From positions 1 through 37,290 of the forward strand of contig NZ_JAJDNQ010000143.1 of the NCBI RefSeq assembly GCF_022340605.1: DNA of 37,290 nucleotides. Reading direction: 5' to 3'. A model generated the notes under the pieces. It saw only the letters and a program-made list of their open reading frames with translations, was not told where the DNA came from and searched no databases. The position numbers were made by a program, and so were the translations under genes. Of the stretch, positions 1 through 10,400 are shown piece after piece (position 1 is the first letter of the stretch; each line of letters begins with the position of its first letter). The DNA is from Thiohalocapsa sp. GTDB lineage: Bacteria; Pseudomonadota; Gammaproteobacteria; Chromatiales; Chromatiaceae.

Positions 1-1278
<1,278 letters not shown>

Positions 1279-1288
1279 ACGGATACCT

Positions 1289-1322
1289 GTTAGACGTTGG
1301 AACCGGTTAGACGTTTGAACCG
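1289..1322. repeat. 17-bp tandem duplication in the rpoD leader
   Basis: GTTAGACGTTGGAACCG (1289-1305) is followed directly by GTTAGACGTTTGAACCG (1306-1322), with one mismatch. The pair begins 11 bp upstream of the rpoD start codon and so lies in its 5' untranslated leader, where the ribosome binding site would be. On the rpoD strand each unit reads CGGTTCNAACGTCTAAC. The function is unknown. Confidence 0.85.
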
Positions 1323-1522
1323 GGCGGACGCTGCCGGAAAATCGTGCCGAAGCTGTCCCGCGCTGCCGTCGAGAGGCGGGCATGGCGCTCGTCGCTGGCG
1401 GCGCAGCGCGGCCGCGCCCCGCCGTCTGCGCCTGCACCCTGCCTCGGGCGCATTGGGAGCACGCTGGCATGGCGATACCAGCGCGCGTCCGATCGCACAT
1501 TGGACAAGCGCCGGATGCCCGA

Positions 1523-1550
1523 AGTTTAGATGCTGTGGATAAACTGTCCA
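1523..1550 (-). promoter_or_regulatory. Candidate sigma-70 promoter upstream of rpoD
   Basis: On the minus strand, TGGACA (1550-1545; 5 of 6 to TTGACA) is separated by 16 bp from TAAACT (1528-1523; 4 of 6 to TATAAT). It lies in the most AT-rich part of the dnaG-rpoD gap and would give an rpoD leader of about 240 nt. This is a motif match only. Confidence 0.3.
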
Positions 1551-1725
1551 GGTTAACAGATTTGCGCCTTTTCTTGTATCCCAAGGTCTTTGGGCGCGGT
1601 ACGTGGTATCTGTCCAGGCGCCTCGGGACCTCCGAATGTCTGTCGGGCGGGGACAACGCGGCGCGACAGCACCCGCGACCGGCCATCACCGCGCGATGGG
1701 CCGCACGGCACTGCCGTTGCGACGC

Positions 1726-3429
1726 TCACGCATCGGCATCACCGCGAGCGACGCCGCGCTCGCGCCAACGCCGCTGGATCTCCGCTGCACGGCGCTCGGC
1801 CGCGACATCCTTGTTGAGCCGATCGACGATGGCCGCGAGTTCCTCGCCGCGGCCGGCCTCCGGGATCAGCTCGATCAGCCGCGCATCCGCGAGCCGGCGC
1901 ACGGTGCGCTCGTCTTCGGTGCCACGCCAGCGCTCGACGAGGCTCGCGCTGGTGATGCCGGGATAGGCGCGCGCGATGTCCAGCACCTCGGCGAGGAGCC
2001 GCACACCGGGGTTGTCCAGCTCGCGCCAGTCGGCGGGCTTGTCCGCGACCAGGGCGGCACGCCCCGGATCGTCCAGCAGCAGGGCAATGGCGCGCCGCAG
2101 CGGCGACAGGCTCGGCACGGCGGCCGCGGCAGGTCTTGCCGCCGCTCGGCGCGGCATTGCACCGCCGCGCGGGACCGGCTCGCCGATGCGCCGCGCCAGC
2201 TCCCCTGCGAGCTGATCACGATAGCTCCCCGCCGGCATGCCGGCGAGCAGCCCACGCACCTCGTCCGCCAGCCCCGCACGACCTTCCGGTGCGGCCACGT
2301 CGTGGCTTGCCCCCGCATGCTCGAAGAGAAACGCGGACAGGAGCTTTCCGTTCGCGAGCCGCGCCTCGAACGCAGCCTGGCCCTCCTTGCGCACCAGGGT
2401 GTCCGGGTCCTCGCCCTCGGGCAGGAATAGAAAGCGCAGCGGCTGCTGCCCCGTGGCCAGCGGCAGGGCGGTCTTGAGCGCCTTCCAGGCCGCGTCGCGC
2501 CCGGCCTTGTCGCCGTCGAAGCAGAACACCACCTCCGGCGCGCCCCGCAGCAGGCGCTTGATGTGCTCGGGCGTCGCCGCGGTGCCGAGCGCGGCGACGG
2601 CATAGTCGATGCCGAACTGGGACAGCGCGATGACATCCATGTAGCCCTCCACCAGCAGCAGCCGCGGCGGGTTGCGCAGCGCTTGCTGGCTCTCGTACAG
2701 GCCATACAGCTCGCGCCCCTTGACGAAGACGGGCGTCTCCGGCGAGTTGAGGTACTTGGGCTCGCCGTCGTCGAGCACGCGCCCGCCGAAGCCCACCACG
2801 CGCCCGCGCCGGTCGCGGATCGGGAACATGATGCGGCCGCGGAAGCGGTCGTAGCGGCGGCCGTCGCGCTCGGACAACAGGCCGGCGGCGACCAGGCGCT
2901 CGCATTGCTCGGCGCTCTTGCCGAGGGCATCCAGCAGGAAGCTCCAGCCGGGCGGCGCAAGGCCCAGGCCGTAGCGCTGAACGATCTCGCCGCTCAGGCC
3001 CCGGCGCTCGAGGTACGCCACCGCCGCTGCGCGCTCCGGATGCTCGCGCAGGGCCTGGCGATACAGGCTCGCCGCCTGCTCCAGTAACGCGTACAAGGGC
3101 TTGGGGTCCGGGCCGCGCGGCGCGTCTCCCGCCTCCGGCAGCGGCATTCCGGCGCGCTGCGCTAGCTCCTCGACCGCCTCGGGAAAGCTCAGGCGGTCGA
3201 ATTCGATCAGGAAATCGATGGCGTTACCGTGCGCGCCGCAGCCGAAGCAGTGGTAGGTCTGTCGCGCCGGCGTTACGACGAAGGACGGCGTCTTCTCGGT
3301 GTGAAAGGGGCAGCACGCCTTGAACAGCGCACCCGCCTTGCGCAGCGGCACGCGCAGACCCACCACCTCGACGATGTCGGTGCGCGCAAGCAGTTGGTCT
3401 TTGAGCTCAGGCGTGATGCGGCCGACCAT
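1726..3429 (-). CDS. dnaG: DNA primase DnaG
   Basis: DnaG synthesises the RNA primers for chromosome replication and works with the DnaB helicase. The 567-residue protein has the three expected parts. The N-terminal CHC2 zinc-binding domain has ligands C40, H43, C61 and C64 (CPFHTEKTPSF, then YHCFGCGAHGN). The catalytic Toprim core has the EGYMD motif with E261, and FDGDKAG with D305 and D307, which bind the catalytic metals. The less conserved C-terminal helicase-interaction domain covers roughly the last 150 residues. The start MVGRITPELKDQLLARTDIV matches the family N-terminus. It sits between yqeY and rpoD, the normal place in the macromolecular-synthesis cluster. Confidence 0.98.
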   Translation of the reverse strand: MVGRITPELKDQLLARTDIVEVVGLRVPLRKAGALFKACCPFHTEKTPSFVVTPARQTYHCFGCGAHGNAIDFLIEFDRLSFPEAVEELAQRAGMPLPEAGDAPRGPDPKPLYALLEQAASLYRQALREHPERAAAVAYLERRGLSGEIVQRYGLGLAPPGWSFLLDALGKSAEQCERLVAAGLLSERDGRRYDRFRGRIMFPIRDRRGRVVGFGGRVLDDGEPKYLNSPETPVFVKGRELYGLYESQQALRNPPRLLLVEGYMDVIALSQFGIDYAVAALGTAATPEHIKRLLRGAPEVVFCFDGDKAGRDAAWKALKTALPLATGQQPLRFLFLPEGEDPDTLVRKEGQAAFEARLANGKLLSAFLFEHAGASHDVAAPEGRAGLADEVRGLLAGMPAGSYRDQLAGELARRIGEPVPRGGAMPRRAAARPAAAAVPSLSPLRRAIALLLDDPGRAALVADKPADWRELDNPGVRLLAEVLDIARAYPGITSASLVERWRGTEDERTVRRLADARLIELIPEAGRGEELAAIVDRLNKDVAAERRAAEIQRRWRERGVARGDADA

Positions 3430-3575
3430 CCACCACGACCTCGCGGGGTGACTTGGGGCAGGGCGACTTGGGACGGTGCACGCCGAAACGGCGTCGCGGC
3501 AGGCGTATGCAATACCTGCCGCCTGGTAATATGGGGGCGGATGCCCCGCGAGCGCAGTACCGCGTGTCGGGACGC

Positions 3576-4019
3576 CTAACCTTGCAGGCGGGCTTTCACC
3601 TGCTGGCTCACGGCACCCATGTCGGCGCGGCCTTGGAGCTTGGGCTTGAGCACGCCCATGAGCTTGCCCATGTCGCGCATGGATGCCGCCCCGGTGGCGG
3701 TGACGGCCTTGTCGATGAGGGCCGCGATCTCGGCCTCCGACAGCGCCTCCGGCAGGTATTCCTGACAGACCCCGAGCTCAAAGCGCTCGACGGCGGCAAG
3801 ATCCTCGCGGCCGGCGGCCTCGTACTGGGCAATAGAGTCCCGCCGCTGCTTGACCATTTTCTCCAGCACCGCCAGCACCTGCGTGTCGTCCAGCGCGATG
3901 CGCTCGTCCACCTCGCGCTGCTTGATGGCGGCGTTGATGAGGCGGATGACGCCGAGGCGCGGCTTGTCGCCGGCCTTCATGGCGGCCTTCATGTCGTCAG
4001 TGAGGCGCTGCTTGAGCAT
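3576..4019 (-). CDS. GatB/YqeY domain-containing protein
   Basis: A 147-residue protein of the YqeY family, starting MLKQRLTDDMKAAMKAGDKP and ending in a small helical domain (MGKLMGVLKPKLQGRADMG) like the C-terminal tail domain of the GatB subunit of Asp/Glu-tRNA amidotransferase. The family is probably tRNA-binding or amidotransferase-related, but its role is not established. The length is typical. The gene lies 11 bp after rpsU and about 146 bp before dnaG on the same strand, an arrangement common in gammaproteobacteria, so co-transcription with rpsU and dnaG is likely. Confidence 0.92.
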   Translation of the reverse strand: MLKQRLTDDMKAAMKAGDKPRLGVIRLINAAIKQREVDERIALDDTQVLAVLEKMVKQRRDSIAQYEAAGREDLAAVERFELGVCQEYLPEALSEAEIAALIDKAVTATGAASMRDMGKLMGVLKPKLQGRADMGAVSQQVKARLQG

Positions 4020-4030
4020 GACGGATTAGG

Positions 4031-4246
4031 TCAGTACGGCCGCTCCCAGCGCCGCGCCTCGCGGGAGAGCTTCTTGTGGTGGCGCTTCACGGCGGCCGCC
4101 TTCTTGCGCTTGCGCTCGGCGGTGGGCTTCTCGTAGAACTCGCGGCGGCGGACCTCGGCCAGGACGCCGGCCTTCTCGCAGGAGCGCTTGAAGCGCCGCA
4201 GGGCGACCTCGAAGGGCTCGTTCTCTTTGATGCGAACGCTGGGCAT
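4031..4246 (-). CDS. rpsU: 30S ribosomal protein bS21
   Basis: The small-subunit protein S21 (71 residues, the usual size) helps initiation by binding near the 3' end of 16S rRNA. The sequence [20 protein letters not shown], the [12 protein letters not shown] stretch and the basic tail are diagnostic. A clear Shine-Dalgarno sequence (GAAGGA) precedes the ATG at 4246. It is the first gene of the rpsU-yqeY-dnaG-rpoD cluster and is divergent from tsaD, with 146 bp between the two start codons. Confidence 0.98.
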   Translation of the reverse strand: MPSVRIKENEPFEVALRRFKRSCEKAGVLAEVRRREFYEKPTAERKRKKAAAVKRHHKKLSREARRWERPY

Positions 4247-4314
4247 GAATAATCCTTCAGTGCGCGTTAAGAAATTTGGTTTGGCGCGTCTGGCTAACGC
4301 ATGCGGAATCCCGC

Positions 4315-4344
4315 ATTATGCCTGTGTCGGCATCGCCGCGACAA
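4315..4344 (-). promoter_or_regulatory. Candidate sigma-70 promoter for rpsU and the genes after it
   Basis: On the minus strand TTGTCG (4344-4339) and CATAAT (4320-4315; 5 of 6 to TATAAT) are 18 bp apart. They lie about 70 bp upstream of the rpsU start, in the gap shared with divergent tsaD. Position and spacing are good; the -35 match is only 4 of 6. Confidence 0.5.
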
Positions 4345-4392
4345 CCCCGGAAAGCGGTCCAGCGGCACCAACAGCTCGCTCCAACGTCAAGC

Positions 4393-5418
4393 ATGCGCGT
4401 ACTCGGCATCGAAACCTCCTGCGACGAAACCGGCGTGGCCATCTACGACGGCGATCAGGGCCTGCTCGCACACGAGGTGCACAGCCAGGTGGACCTGCAC
4501 GCGGCCTATGGCGGCGTGGTGCCGGAGCTGGCCTCGCGCGATCACATCCGCCGGCTCACACCGATGATCCGGCTGGTGATGACCGAGGCGCGGACCACGT
4601 CGCAAGACCTGGACGGCGTCGCTTACACCGCAGGGCCCGGCCTCGTCGGCGCGCTGCTCGTGGGTGCCGGGCTCGGGCGCAGCATCGCCTGGGGCTGGGG
4701 CATCCCAGCCATCGGCGTGCATCACATGGAGGGCCACCTGCTGGCGCCGCTACTGGAGGCGCCGGCGCCGGCCTTCCCGTTCGTGGCGCTCCTCGTCTCC
4801 GGCGGCCACACCCAGTTGGTGCAAGTGGCCGACGTGGGGCGCTATCGGCTCCTCGGCGAGTCGGTGGACGACGCCGCCGGCGAGGCCTTCGACAAGACCG
4901 CCAAGATCCTGGGCCTGCCCTATCCCGGCGGGCCGGCACTGGCCAGGCTCGCCGAGCAGGGAGAGCCGGGCCGCTACGTCTTCCCCCGGCCCATGACCGA
5001 CCGCCCCGGACTCGACTTCAGCTTCAGCGGCCTCAAGACGTTCGCGCTCAACACCGTGCGCGACGAGCTAGCCGCGCGCGCCGATACCGAGCAGGCGCGG
5101 GCGGACATCGCCCGTGCCTTCGAGGACGCGGTGGTGGAGACGCTGGCCATCAAGTGCCGCCGCGCCGTGGAGGCCGCAGGCTGCGACCGCCTGGTGCTCG
5201 CCGGCGGGGTCAGCGCCAACCGCCGGCTGCGCGAGCGCGTGGATGCACTGATGACCGAGCGTGGCGGCCGCGCCTTCTACCCGCGCCCCGAGCTGTGCAC
5301 CGACAACGGCGCGATGATCGCCTTCGCCGGCCACCAGCGGCTGGCGGCGGGCCAGTCGGAGCCCCTCGCCTTCACGGCGATGCCGAGGTGGCCGCTGGAG
5401 ACGTTAACGCCGATCTGA
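4393..5418 (+). CDS. tsaD: tRNA N6-adenosine threonylcarbamoyltransferase TsaD
   Basis: TsaD transfers the threonylcarbamoyl group to A37 of ANN-decoding tRNAs, acting with TsaB, TsaE and TsaC; it is essential in most bacteria. The 341-residue length is standard. Visible ASKHA-fold motifs are ETSCDETG at the N-terminus, the metal-binding HxxxH (HHMEGH, H111 and H115), [13 protein letters not shown] and a late [10 protein letters not shown]. An open frame extends upstream to 4276, but family alignment and [12 protein letters not shown] place the start at the ATG at 4393. It is divergent from rpsU, the usual gammaproteobacterial layout. Confidence 0.97.
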   Translation: MRVLGIETSCDETGVAIYDGDQGLLAHEVHSQVDLHAAYGGVVPELASRDHIRRLTPMIRLVMTEARTTSQDLDGVAYTAGPGLVGALLVGAGLGRSIAWGWGIPAIGVHHMEGHLLAPLLEAPAPAFPFVALLVSGGHTQLVQVADVGRYRLLGESVDDAAGEAFDKTAKILGLPYPGGPALARLAEQGEPGRYVFPRPMTDRPGLDFSFSGLKTFALNTVRDELAARADTEQARADIARAFEDAVVETLAIKCRRAVEAAGCDRLVLAGGVSANRRLRERVDALMTERGGRAFYPRPELCTDNGAMIAFAGHQRLAAGQSEPLAFTAMPRWPLETLTPI

Positions 5419-5575
5419 CGAAGAAGGCCCGACAAGCAGGCGATGACGGCAAGCGCCGTATCGAGCATCTGGGGCCAAGCGCCGCGATGTTCCCCGCTTT
5501 CGAAGCAACCCAAGATGATCGCCGGCGGCGCCTCGCCAAATCGGTTGATCGCTTGCAGCCTGCCGGCTCCAGGCC

Positions 5576-6223
5576 TTAGGCCCTAGGCCCTTCCCCGGCA
5601 GGTCCTTCTTCAGCAGCCGAACCGATCTTGTCTTCCTCCCCGCGCAGCAGCTTGCGGATGTTGCTGCGATGGCGCAGGAACAAGAGCCCGGTGATGACGA
5701 TCTGCATGCCGACCAGCTTCGGCTCCGGCCAGAAGAACCAGAGGAACACCGGCGCCAGCGCCATGGACACCAGCGCGGACAGGGATGAGATCTTGAGCAC
5801 CTTGGCAACGAACAGCCACACCGCGGCGGTGGCGGCGCCGATGGGCCAGTAGAGCCCGAACTGCACGCCCAGCGCGGTCGCCACCCCCTTGCCGCCGCGG
5901 AAGCCGAAGAACACCGGGAACAGGTGCCCGACGAAGGCGGCGATGCCCACCAGCGCAAGCGTCAGCGGCGCGGCGCCGAAGCCATGGGCGACGAGCATCG
6001 GCAACACGCCCTTCAGCATGTCGCCGGCCAGCGTGATGGCCGCGGCCGGCTTGGCCTTCGGGCCGCCGATGCGCAGCACGTTGGTGGCGCCCGGGTTGTT
6101 GGAGCCCTGCGTGCGCGGGTCCGGCAGACCCATCAGTCGGCAGACGATGATGGCGCTGGACACGGAGCCCAGCAGGTAGGCGCCGAGCACCAGGGCGACG
6201 GAGATGATCAGGGATACGTCCAT
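5576..6223 (-). CDS. plsY: Glycerol-3-phosphate acyltransferase PlsY
   Basis: An inner-membrane enzyme that acylates glycerol-3-phosphate with acyl-phosphate made by PlsX, the first step of phospholipid synthesis. It is 215 residues long with about five membrane segments. Family motifs are present: the first loop GS at 19-20, SNNPGATNV at 41-49, and GHLFPVFF followed by RGGKG at about 99-113, which form the substrate sites. The C-terminus has a hydrophilic, Glu/Gly-rich extension of some 20 residues after RHRSNIRKLL. It is convergent with tsaD (157 bp between stop codons) and divergent from folB. Confidence 0.96.
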   Translation of the reverse strand: MDVSLIISVALVLGAYLLGSVSSAIIVCRLMGLPDPRTQGSNNPGATNVLRIGGPKAKPAAAITLAGDMLKGVLPMLVAHGFGAAPLTLALVGIAAFVGHLFPVFFGFRGGKGVATALGVQFGLYWPIGAATAAVWLFVAKVLKISSLSALVSMALAPVFLWFFWPEPKLVGMQIVITGLLFLRHRSNIRKLLRGEEDKIGSAAEEGPAGEGPRA

Positions 6224-6310
6224 GGGCGGGCATTGGACCGGCTGCGCCGCGCCGGGTCAAGCACCCACCGCTTGCATTGGCGACGAGCGGCGCCACCATG
6301 CCAAGCGGAG

Positions 6311-6374
6311 AGGGCCGAGCGGAAAGGGCCGAGCGCCAAGCGCCGAGCCGGAGCGCACGCTTGGCCCTTGGCCC
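6311..6374. repeat. Heptamer-type inverted repeat in the plsY-folB gap
   Basis: GGGCCGA-type units on the left (AGGGCCGAGCGGAAAGGGCC and beyond) face TTGGCCCTTGGCCCT at 6361-6374 on the right, so the segment can fold as an imperfect hairpin. The same 7-bp unit makes up the perfect array between cydB and cydX at 34896-34978, so this looks like a second, more degenerate copy. It occupies the 5' region shared by plsY and folB. Confidence 0.6.
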
Positions 6375-6438
6375 TGATCAAACCCTGCATCGCCGCACGC
6401 CAACCGCACGCAACAACCGCCCGAGGAGACCGGCTCCG

Positions 6439-6798
6439 ATGGATATCGTCTTCATCCGCCAACTACGCATCGAAACCACGATTGGCATCTACGACTGGGA
6501 AAAGCAGATCAAGCAGCCGGTCGTGCTGGACATCGAGATGGCCACCGACAATACCCGGCCCGCCGCCACCGACCGCATCGAGGACACCCTGGACTACAAG
6601 GCCATCTCGAAGCGCTTGAAGGAATTCGTCGGCGCCTCCCGCTTCGAGCTGGTAGAGACCCTGGCCGAGCGCTGCGCCGCCATCATCCGCGATGAGTTCG
6701 GCGTGCCCTGGGTGCGCCTGACGCTGGACAAGGTGGGCGCCGTCACCGACGCCGCGGGCGTCGGGGTGATCATCGAGCGCGGCGAGCGCCCCGCGTGA
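6439..6798 (+). CDS. folB: Dihydroneopterin aldolase FolB
   Basis: FolB cleaves 7,8-dihydroneopterin to 6-hydroxymethyl-7,8-dihydropterin in folate synthesis. The 119-residue protein is full length, with the family motif TTIGIYDWEK near residues 13-22, FELVETLAERC in the middle and the catalytic Lys region LDKVGA at about 97-102. An upstream extension is open in frame, but the ATG at 6439 has a GAGGAG ribosome binding site and begins MDIVFIRQLRIETTIG as in homologues. Its stop overlaps the folK start (GTGA), so the two folate enzymes acting in succession are translationally coupled. Confidence 0.96.
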   Translation: MDIVFIRQLRIETTIGIYDWEKQIKQPVVLDIEMATDNTRPAATDRIEDTLDYKAISKRLKEFVGASRFELVETLAERCAAIIRDEFGVPWVRLTLDKVGAVTDAAGVGVIIERGERPA

Positions 6799-7319
6799 GC
6801 GACCCCGCCGGCCAGCGCGGGCGCCGCTGCTGGCTCAGCATCGGCAGCAATCTGGAGCGCGAGCGCAGCATCCGCGGCGGTTTGGCCGACCTGCGTGCGG
6901 CCTACGGCGGGCTGACGCTCTCACCGGTATACGAGACACCGGCGGTGGGCTTCGCCGGCAAGCCCTTCCTGAATCTGGTCGCCGGCATCGACACCAGCGA
7001 GCAAGTGGGCGCCATCAACGACCGTCTGCGCGCCATCGAGGACGCCCAAGGCCGCGTGCGCGGGCCGGACAAATTCGCACCGCGCACGCTCGATATCGAC
7101 CTGCTCACCTGGGGCGACGCCGTCGGCACCATCGACGGCTGCGAGCTGCCCCGCGCGGACATCCTGCACTACGCCTTCGTGCTCGGACCGCTGGCGGACG
7201 TGGCACCGAACGCCCGGCATCCGGCGGACGGGCGCAGCTACGGGCAGCTCTGGCGGGAATTGGGTGAGCGCATGCAGCAGGCCGCTGGCGCGCTGCGGCT
7301 CTACCCCTTGGCGCTCTAG
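6795..7319 (+). CDS. folK: 2-amino-4-hydroxy-6-hydroxymethyldihydropteridine pyrophosphokinase (HPPK)
   Basis: FolK pyrophosphorylates the FolB product using ATP, the next step of folate synthesis. The 174-residue protein shows the family motifs SIGSNLERE near the N-terminus, the strand SPVYETPAVG, and FAPRTLDIDLL with metal-binding D100 and D102. It starts at a GTG that overlaps the folB stop codon, in an operon of successive pathway steps. The C-terminal part is a little long for the family. The TAG stop is part of a CTAG that begins dispersed repeat copy A. Confidence 0.96.
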   Translation: MSDPAGQRGRRCWLSIGSNLERERSIRGGLADLRAAYGGLTLSPVYETPAVGFAGKPFLNLVAGIDTSEQVGAINDRLRAIEDAQGRVRGPDKFAPRTLDIDLLTWGDAVGTIDGCELPRADILHYAFVLGPLADVAPNARHPADGRSYGQLWRELGERMQQAAGALRLYPLAL

Positions 7320-7410
7320 CCCCCCCTTTCGCCTGATTCTGCTTCCGTGGTCATGGTTGTGATCGATGCCGAAGATCCGACTACGATTACCACAACGACA
7401 ACGACGAGCG
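7316..7410 (+). repeat. Dispersed GTCGTN/AACGAC repeat, copy A
   Basis: Starts with CTAG on the folK stop codon and runs in the direction of folK. A left arm with GTGGTCATGGTTGTGATCG and a right arm with CGATTACCACAACGACAACG can pair. Compared with copies B to D the outer ends are diverged, so this is either an old copy or only the hexamer core. It fills most of the gap before the mechanosensitive channel gene. Confidence 0.6.
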
Positions 7411-7473
7411 CCGCCCAGCTTGCCAAGGCGACGATCACGACACCTCGGTCCGAGGCCAAGCCTCGCTAGACCC

Positions 7474-10400
7474 ATGCCCCATCGCCAGACGCCCCCGGCC
7501 CCGTTTCTGCGGCCGCTCCTCGGCGCCATCGCGCTGCTCTGCTGCACGCTGTCCGCCGCCGCGGAGCAGCACGTGCCGGACCTGCGCGACATCGCGCGCG
7601 AGAACCGCGAGATCGCCGCCCTCATCGCCGACATCGAGACCGGCCGCCAACAGCGCCTCACCGAGACCGATGACCTGCGCGGCGAGCTGACCCGCGAGGA
7701 GCGCGAGCTCCAGGCGGATGCCGTGACGCCGGAGATGCTGCGCGAGGCGCGCCTGAAGCTGGACACGCTGGAGTCCCGCCTGGTGGTGCTGCAGGGCCGC
7801 ATCGATCAGCGCCGGCTCTCGCTGGGGCGGCTGCGCGAGCAACTCGCCGAGCTCCAGCGGCTGCCGCCGGTGGCCGATGGCGACAACACCCGGGCGCTGC
7901 GGCGGGAGGCGGCGGAGGCATTGCTGACCGAGCAGGCGTCACTCACCGAGCGCGTTATCGCCGCCTATGGCGAGCTCCTCGCCGTCGCCGATCGCTACAG
8001 GCGGCTGCTGTCGGAGCGGCTGCGTCTACTGCAAAGCCGCCTGCGCCTGCACGATTTCGACCACGGCCTGTTCGCCGCCGACAAACGGCTGCCGCTGTTG
8101 GAGTCGGTGATCAACGAGCACATGCACCGCGCGACGCGCTTCGCGAGGCGTCGCGGCGAGATCACGGGGGCGGATACCAAGGCCAACAACGAGCGTCTCA
8201 AGCTCGACGTGCAGATCGACGATGCCGTCACGCGCAGCTTCCTGCGCCAAAACGACCTGGAGCTGATCCTCGCCGAGGACGAGCTCCAGGATCTGGAGAC
8301 GCTGCGCGAGGACAACCTGATGCCGCTGCACGTGCTGCGGGACGCCGAGCGGCGGCTGCTGCGCGTCGGCGCGGCGCTGACGCACGTCGAGGGCGCACTC
8401 GCCTCTCAGCGCCGAATGCTCGAGGGGCTGCGTGACGCCGTGCGGCACGAGAGCACCGAAGACACCGAGAGCCGGCAGGTGCTCACCGACCTGCAAGCCA
8501 TGCTCGACTTTCAGCAGACCGACGTGCAGGCGCTACAGGCACGGGTGGAGCGCGAGCGCAAGGGGTACGCCCGCGCCATCGGCGACAGCTACGCCGCCGG
8601 GCTCACGCAGCAGCACCCGCTGCCGGAGACGCCGGCCGACTGGCGCCGGCTCGGCGACAACGCGCTGCATCTGCCGGCGCTGCTGGGCCAGGCGCTGAAC
8701 AAGGTCGGCCGCGAGCTGCGCGAAGCCATCGCCCGCGCCGCCCCCGTCACGGACCTGCTCGCCGCCCTCGGCGGCATCGGCATTGTGCTGGCACTGCTGC
8801 TGGCACGGCGCAAGCTCAAGGCAACGGCGCTGGCACAGCCACGCGACAGCCGGCTCGCGCTGTTGCTGCGGCCGCTAGCGCGGGTGGCCCCCATGCTGAT
8901 CCCCGCGGCGCTCTGGCTGCTGCTGGGGAGCATCTACGGCATTCCGCCAACCGCCCTCTGGACGCTGTTCCTGCTGCTCGCGCTGTGGCCGCTGCTGGCC
9001 TTCACGCTGGCGCTGGTGCGCAGGCTCCTGTTCCGGCAAGAGCCGCCGGAGGGCCGCACGGACGAGCGCCGGCGCTTCTACCGCCGCTTGCGGCTCGGGC
9101 TGCTGCTGGCGACGCTGGTGGCCGCGCTGTACATCCTCGCCCGCTCGCTGCCGGTCGCGCCCATCCTGGCGGATGTACTGGACCGGCTGGCCATGCTCGG
9201 GGTACTGGCGCTGGTGATGCCCGCCTCCGCGCTGCGCGCCCTGTTGCAGCACCTCGGCACCAGCGGCCCGCGCGGGGCGCGGCCGCGCATGCGCTTCCTG
9301 GCCTGGGTGTCGCGGGCGCTGCCGCTGTTCCTCACCGGCACCGGCCTGCTCGGGCTCGTGGGCTATACCGAGCTGGCCTGGGTGGTGATGACCTATTTCG
9401 CCTGGGCGGTGGCCGTGGGGCTGTTGCTGTTCCTGGTGATCGGCCTGCTGCTGGATGCCCGGGAGCGCCTCGCCGAGCGCCTGGCGCGGACGGAATCGGA
9501 CCTCGGCGACTTCTGGACCACGCAGTTCGTGGAGCCCGGCTACCGGCTCGGCGTGCTGCTGGCGACGCTCGGCGCGGGCTGGCTGTTGTTCCGCCTGTGG
9601 GGCTGGAGCGCCGAGACCTCGGTGGTGCGCGGCTTCCTCGGCCTCATCAACCGCCCGCTGTTCGAGCTCGGCAAGTCCAGCTTCGACGTCGCCGACATCC
9701 TGTTGGCGGTATTCCTGGTGGGGGGCGCCTTCTACGTGGGCGGCTGGAGCCAGCAGGTGAGCTACAACCTCGCCTATCGCCGGATCTCCGATACCGGGCT
9801 GCGTCAGGCGCTGGCCACCTTCACGCAATACGTCGTCATCGTCGCCGGCTTACTGCTGGCGCTGCGGATCATCGGCTTCGATCTCACGACGCTGGCGGTG
9901 TTCGCCGGCGCGTTGGGCGTCGGCATCGGCTTCGGCCTGCAGAACATCGTCAACAACTTCGTCTCCGGCCTCCTGCTGCTGGCGGAACGGCCGCTGAAGG
10001 CGGGCGACTTCGTCAGCATCGGCAGCAACATCGGCACCGTTTCGCGCATCGGCATGCGATCGCTGACGATGCGCACCCTGGATCAGCAGGAGGTGATCAT
10101 TCCGAACGGGTCGGTGATCAGCGGCGAATTCACCAACTGGACCCGCAGCGATGATCTGCTGCGCAACGTGCACTACATCCCGATCCGCCGCTCGGACGAC
10201 CCGGAGCTGGCCATCCGGCTGATCCGGGAGGTGCTGGAAAAGCATCCACACGTGCTCTCGGAGCCGGCGCCCGGCTGCTTCCTGTGGGAGTATGGCGAGT
10301 CGTCGGCCAACCTGCGGGTGCAGTACTGCTTCCGCATGAACTTCGGCCCCGGCGGCCTGACAATCCGCTCCGAGGTGCTGCTGGCCATCGGCAGGGCGTT

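Larger units (their letters stand above)
1279..1725. other. 447-bp rpoD-dnaG intergenic region
   Basis: No gene is supported here; the frames that are open on both strands look like high-GC noise and match no family I recognise. It contains the 17-bp tandem duplication next to rpoD and a relatively AT-rich stretch at about 1520-1600 holding a candidate sigma-70 promoter for rpoD. Separate promoters between dnaG and rpoD (including heat-shock promoters) are known in Escherichia coli, so regulatory use of the gap is a reasonable inference. Confidence 0.6.

Noticed and set aside
4276-4392. N-terminal extension of TsaD from the ATG at 4276
   Set aside because: The extra 39 residues are not part of the family, would overlap the rpsU promoter region, and the normal N-terminus [12 protein letters not shown] follows.
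4188-5579. Plus-strand frame of 463 codons over tsaD
   Set aside because: Arg/Ala/Gly-rich translation with no motifs; tsaD in another frame explains the region fully.
8985-10154. Plus-strand frame of 389 codons inside the mechanosensitive channel
   Set aside because: It lies within the channel gene in a shifted frame, with compositional bias and no family match.
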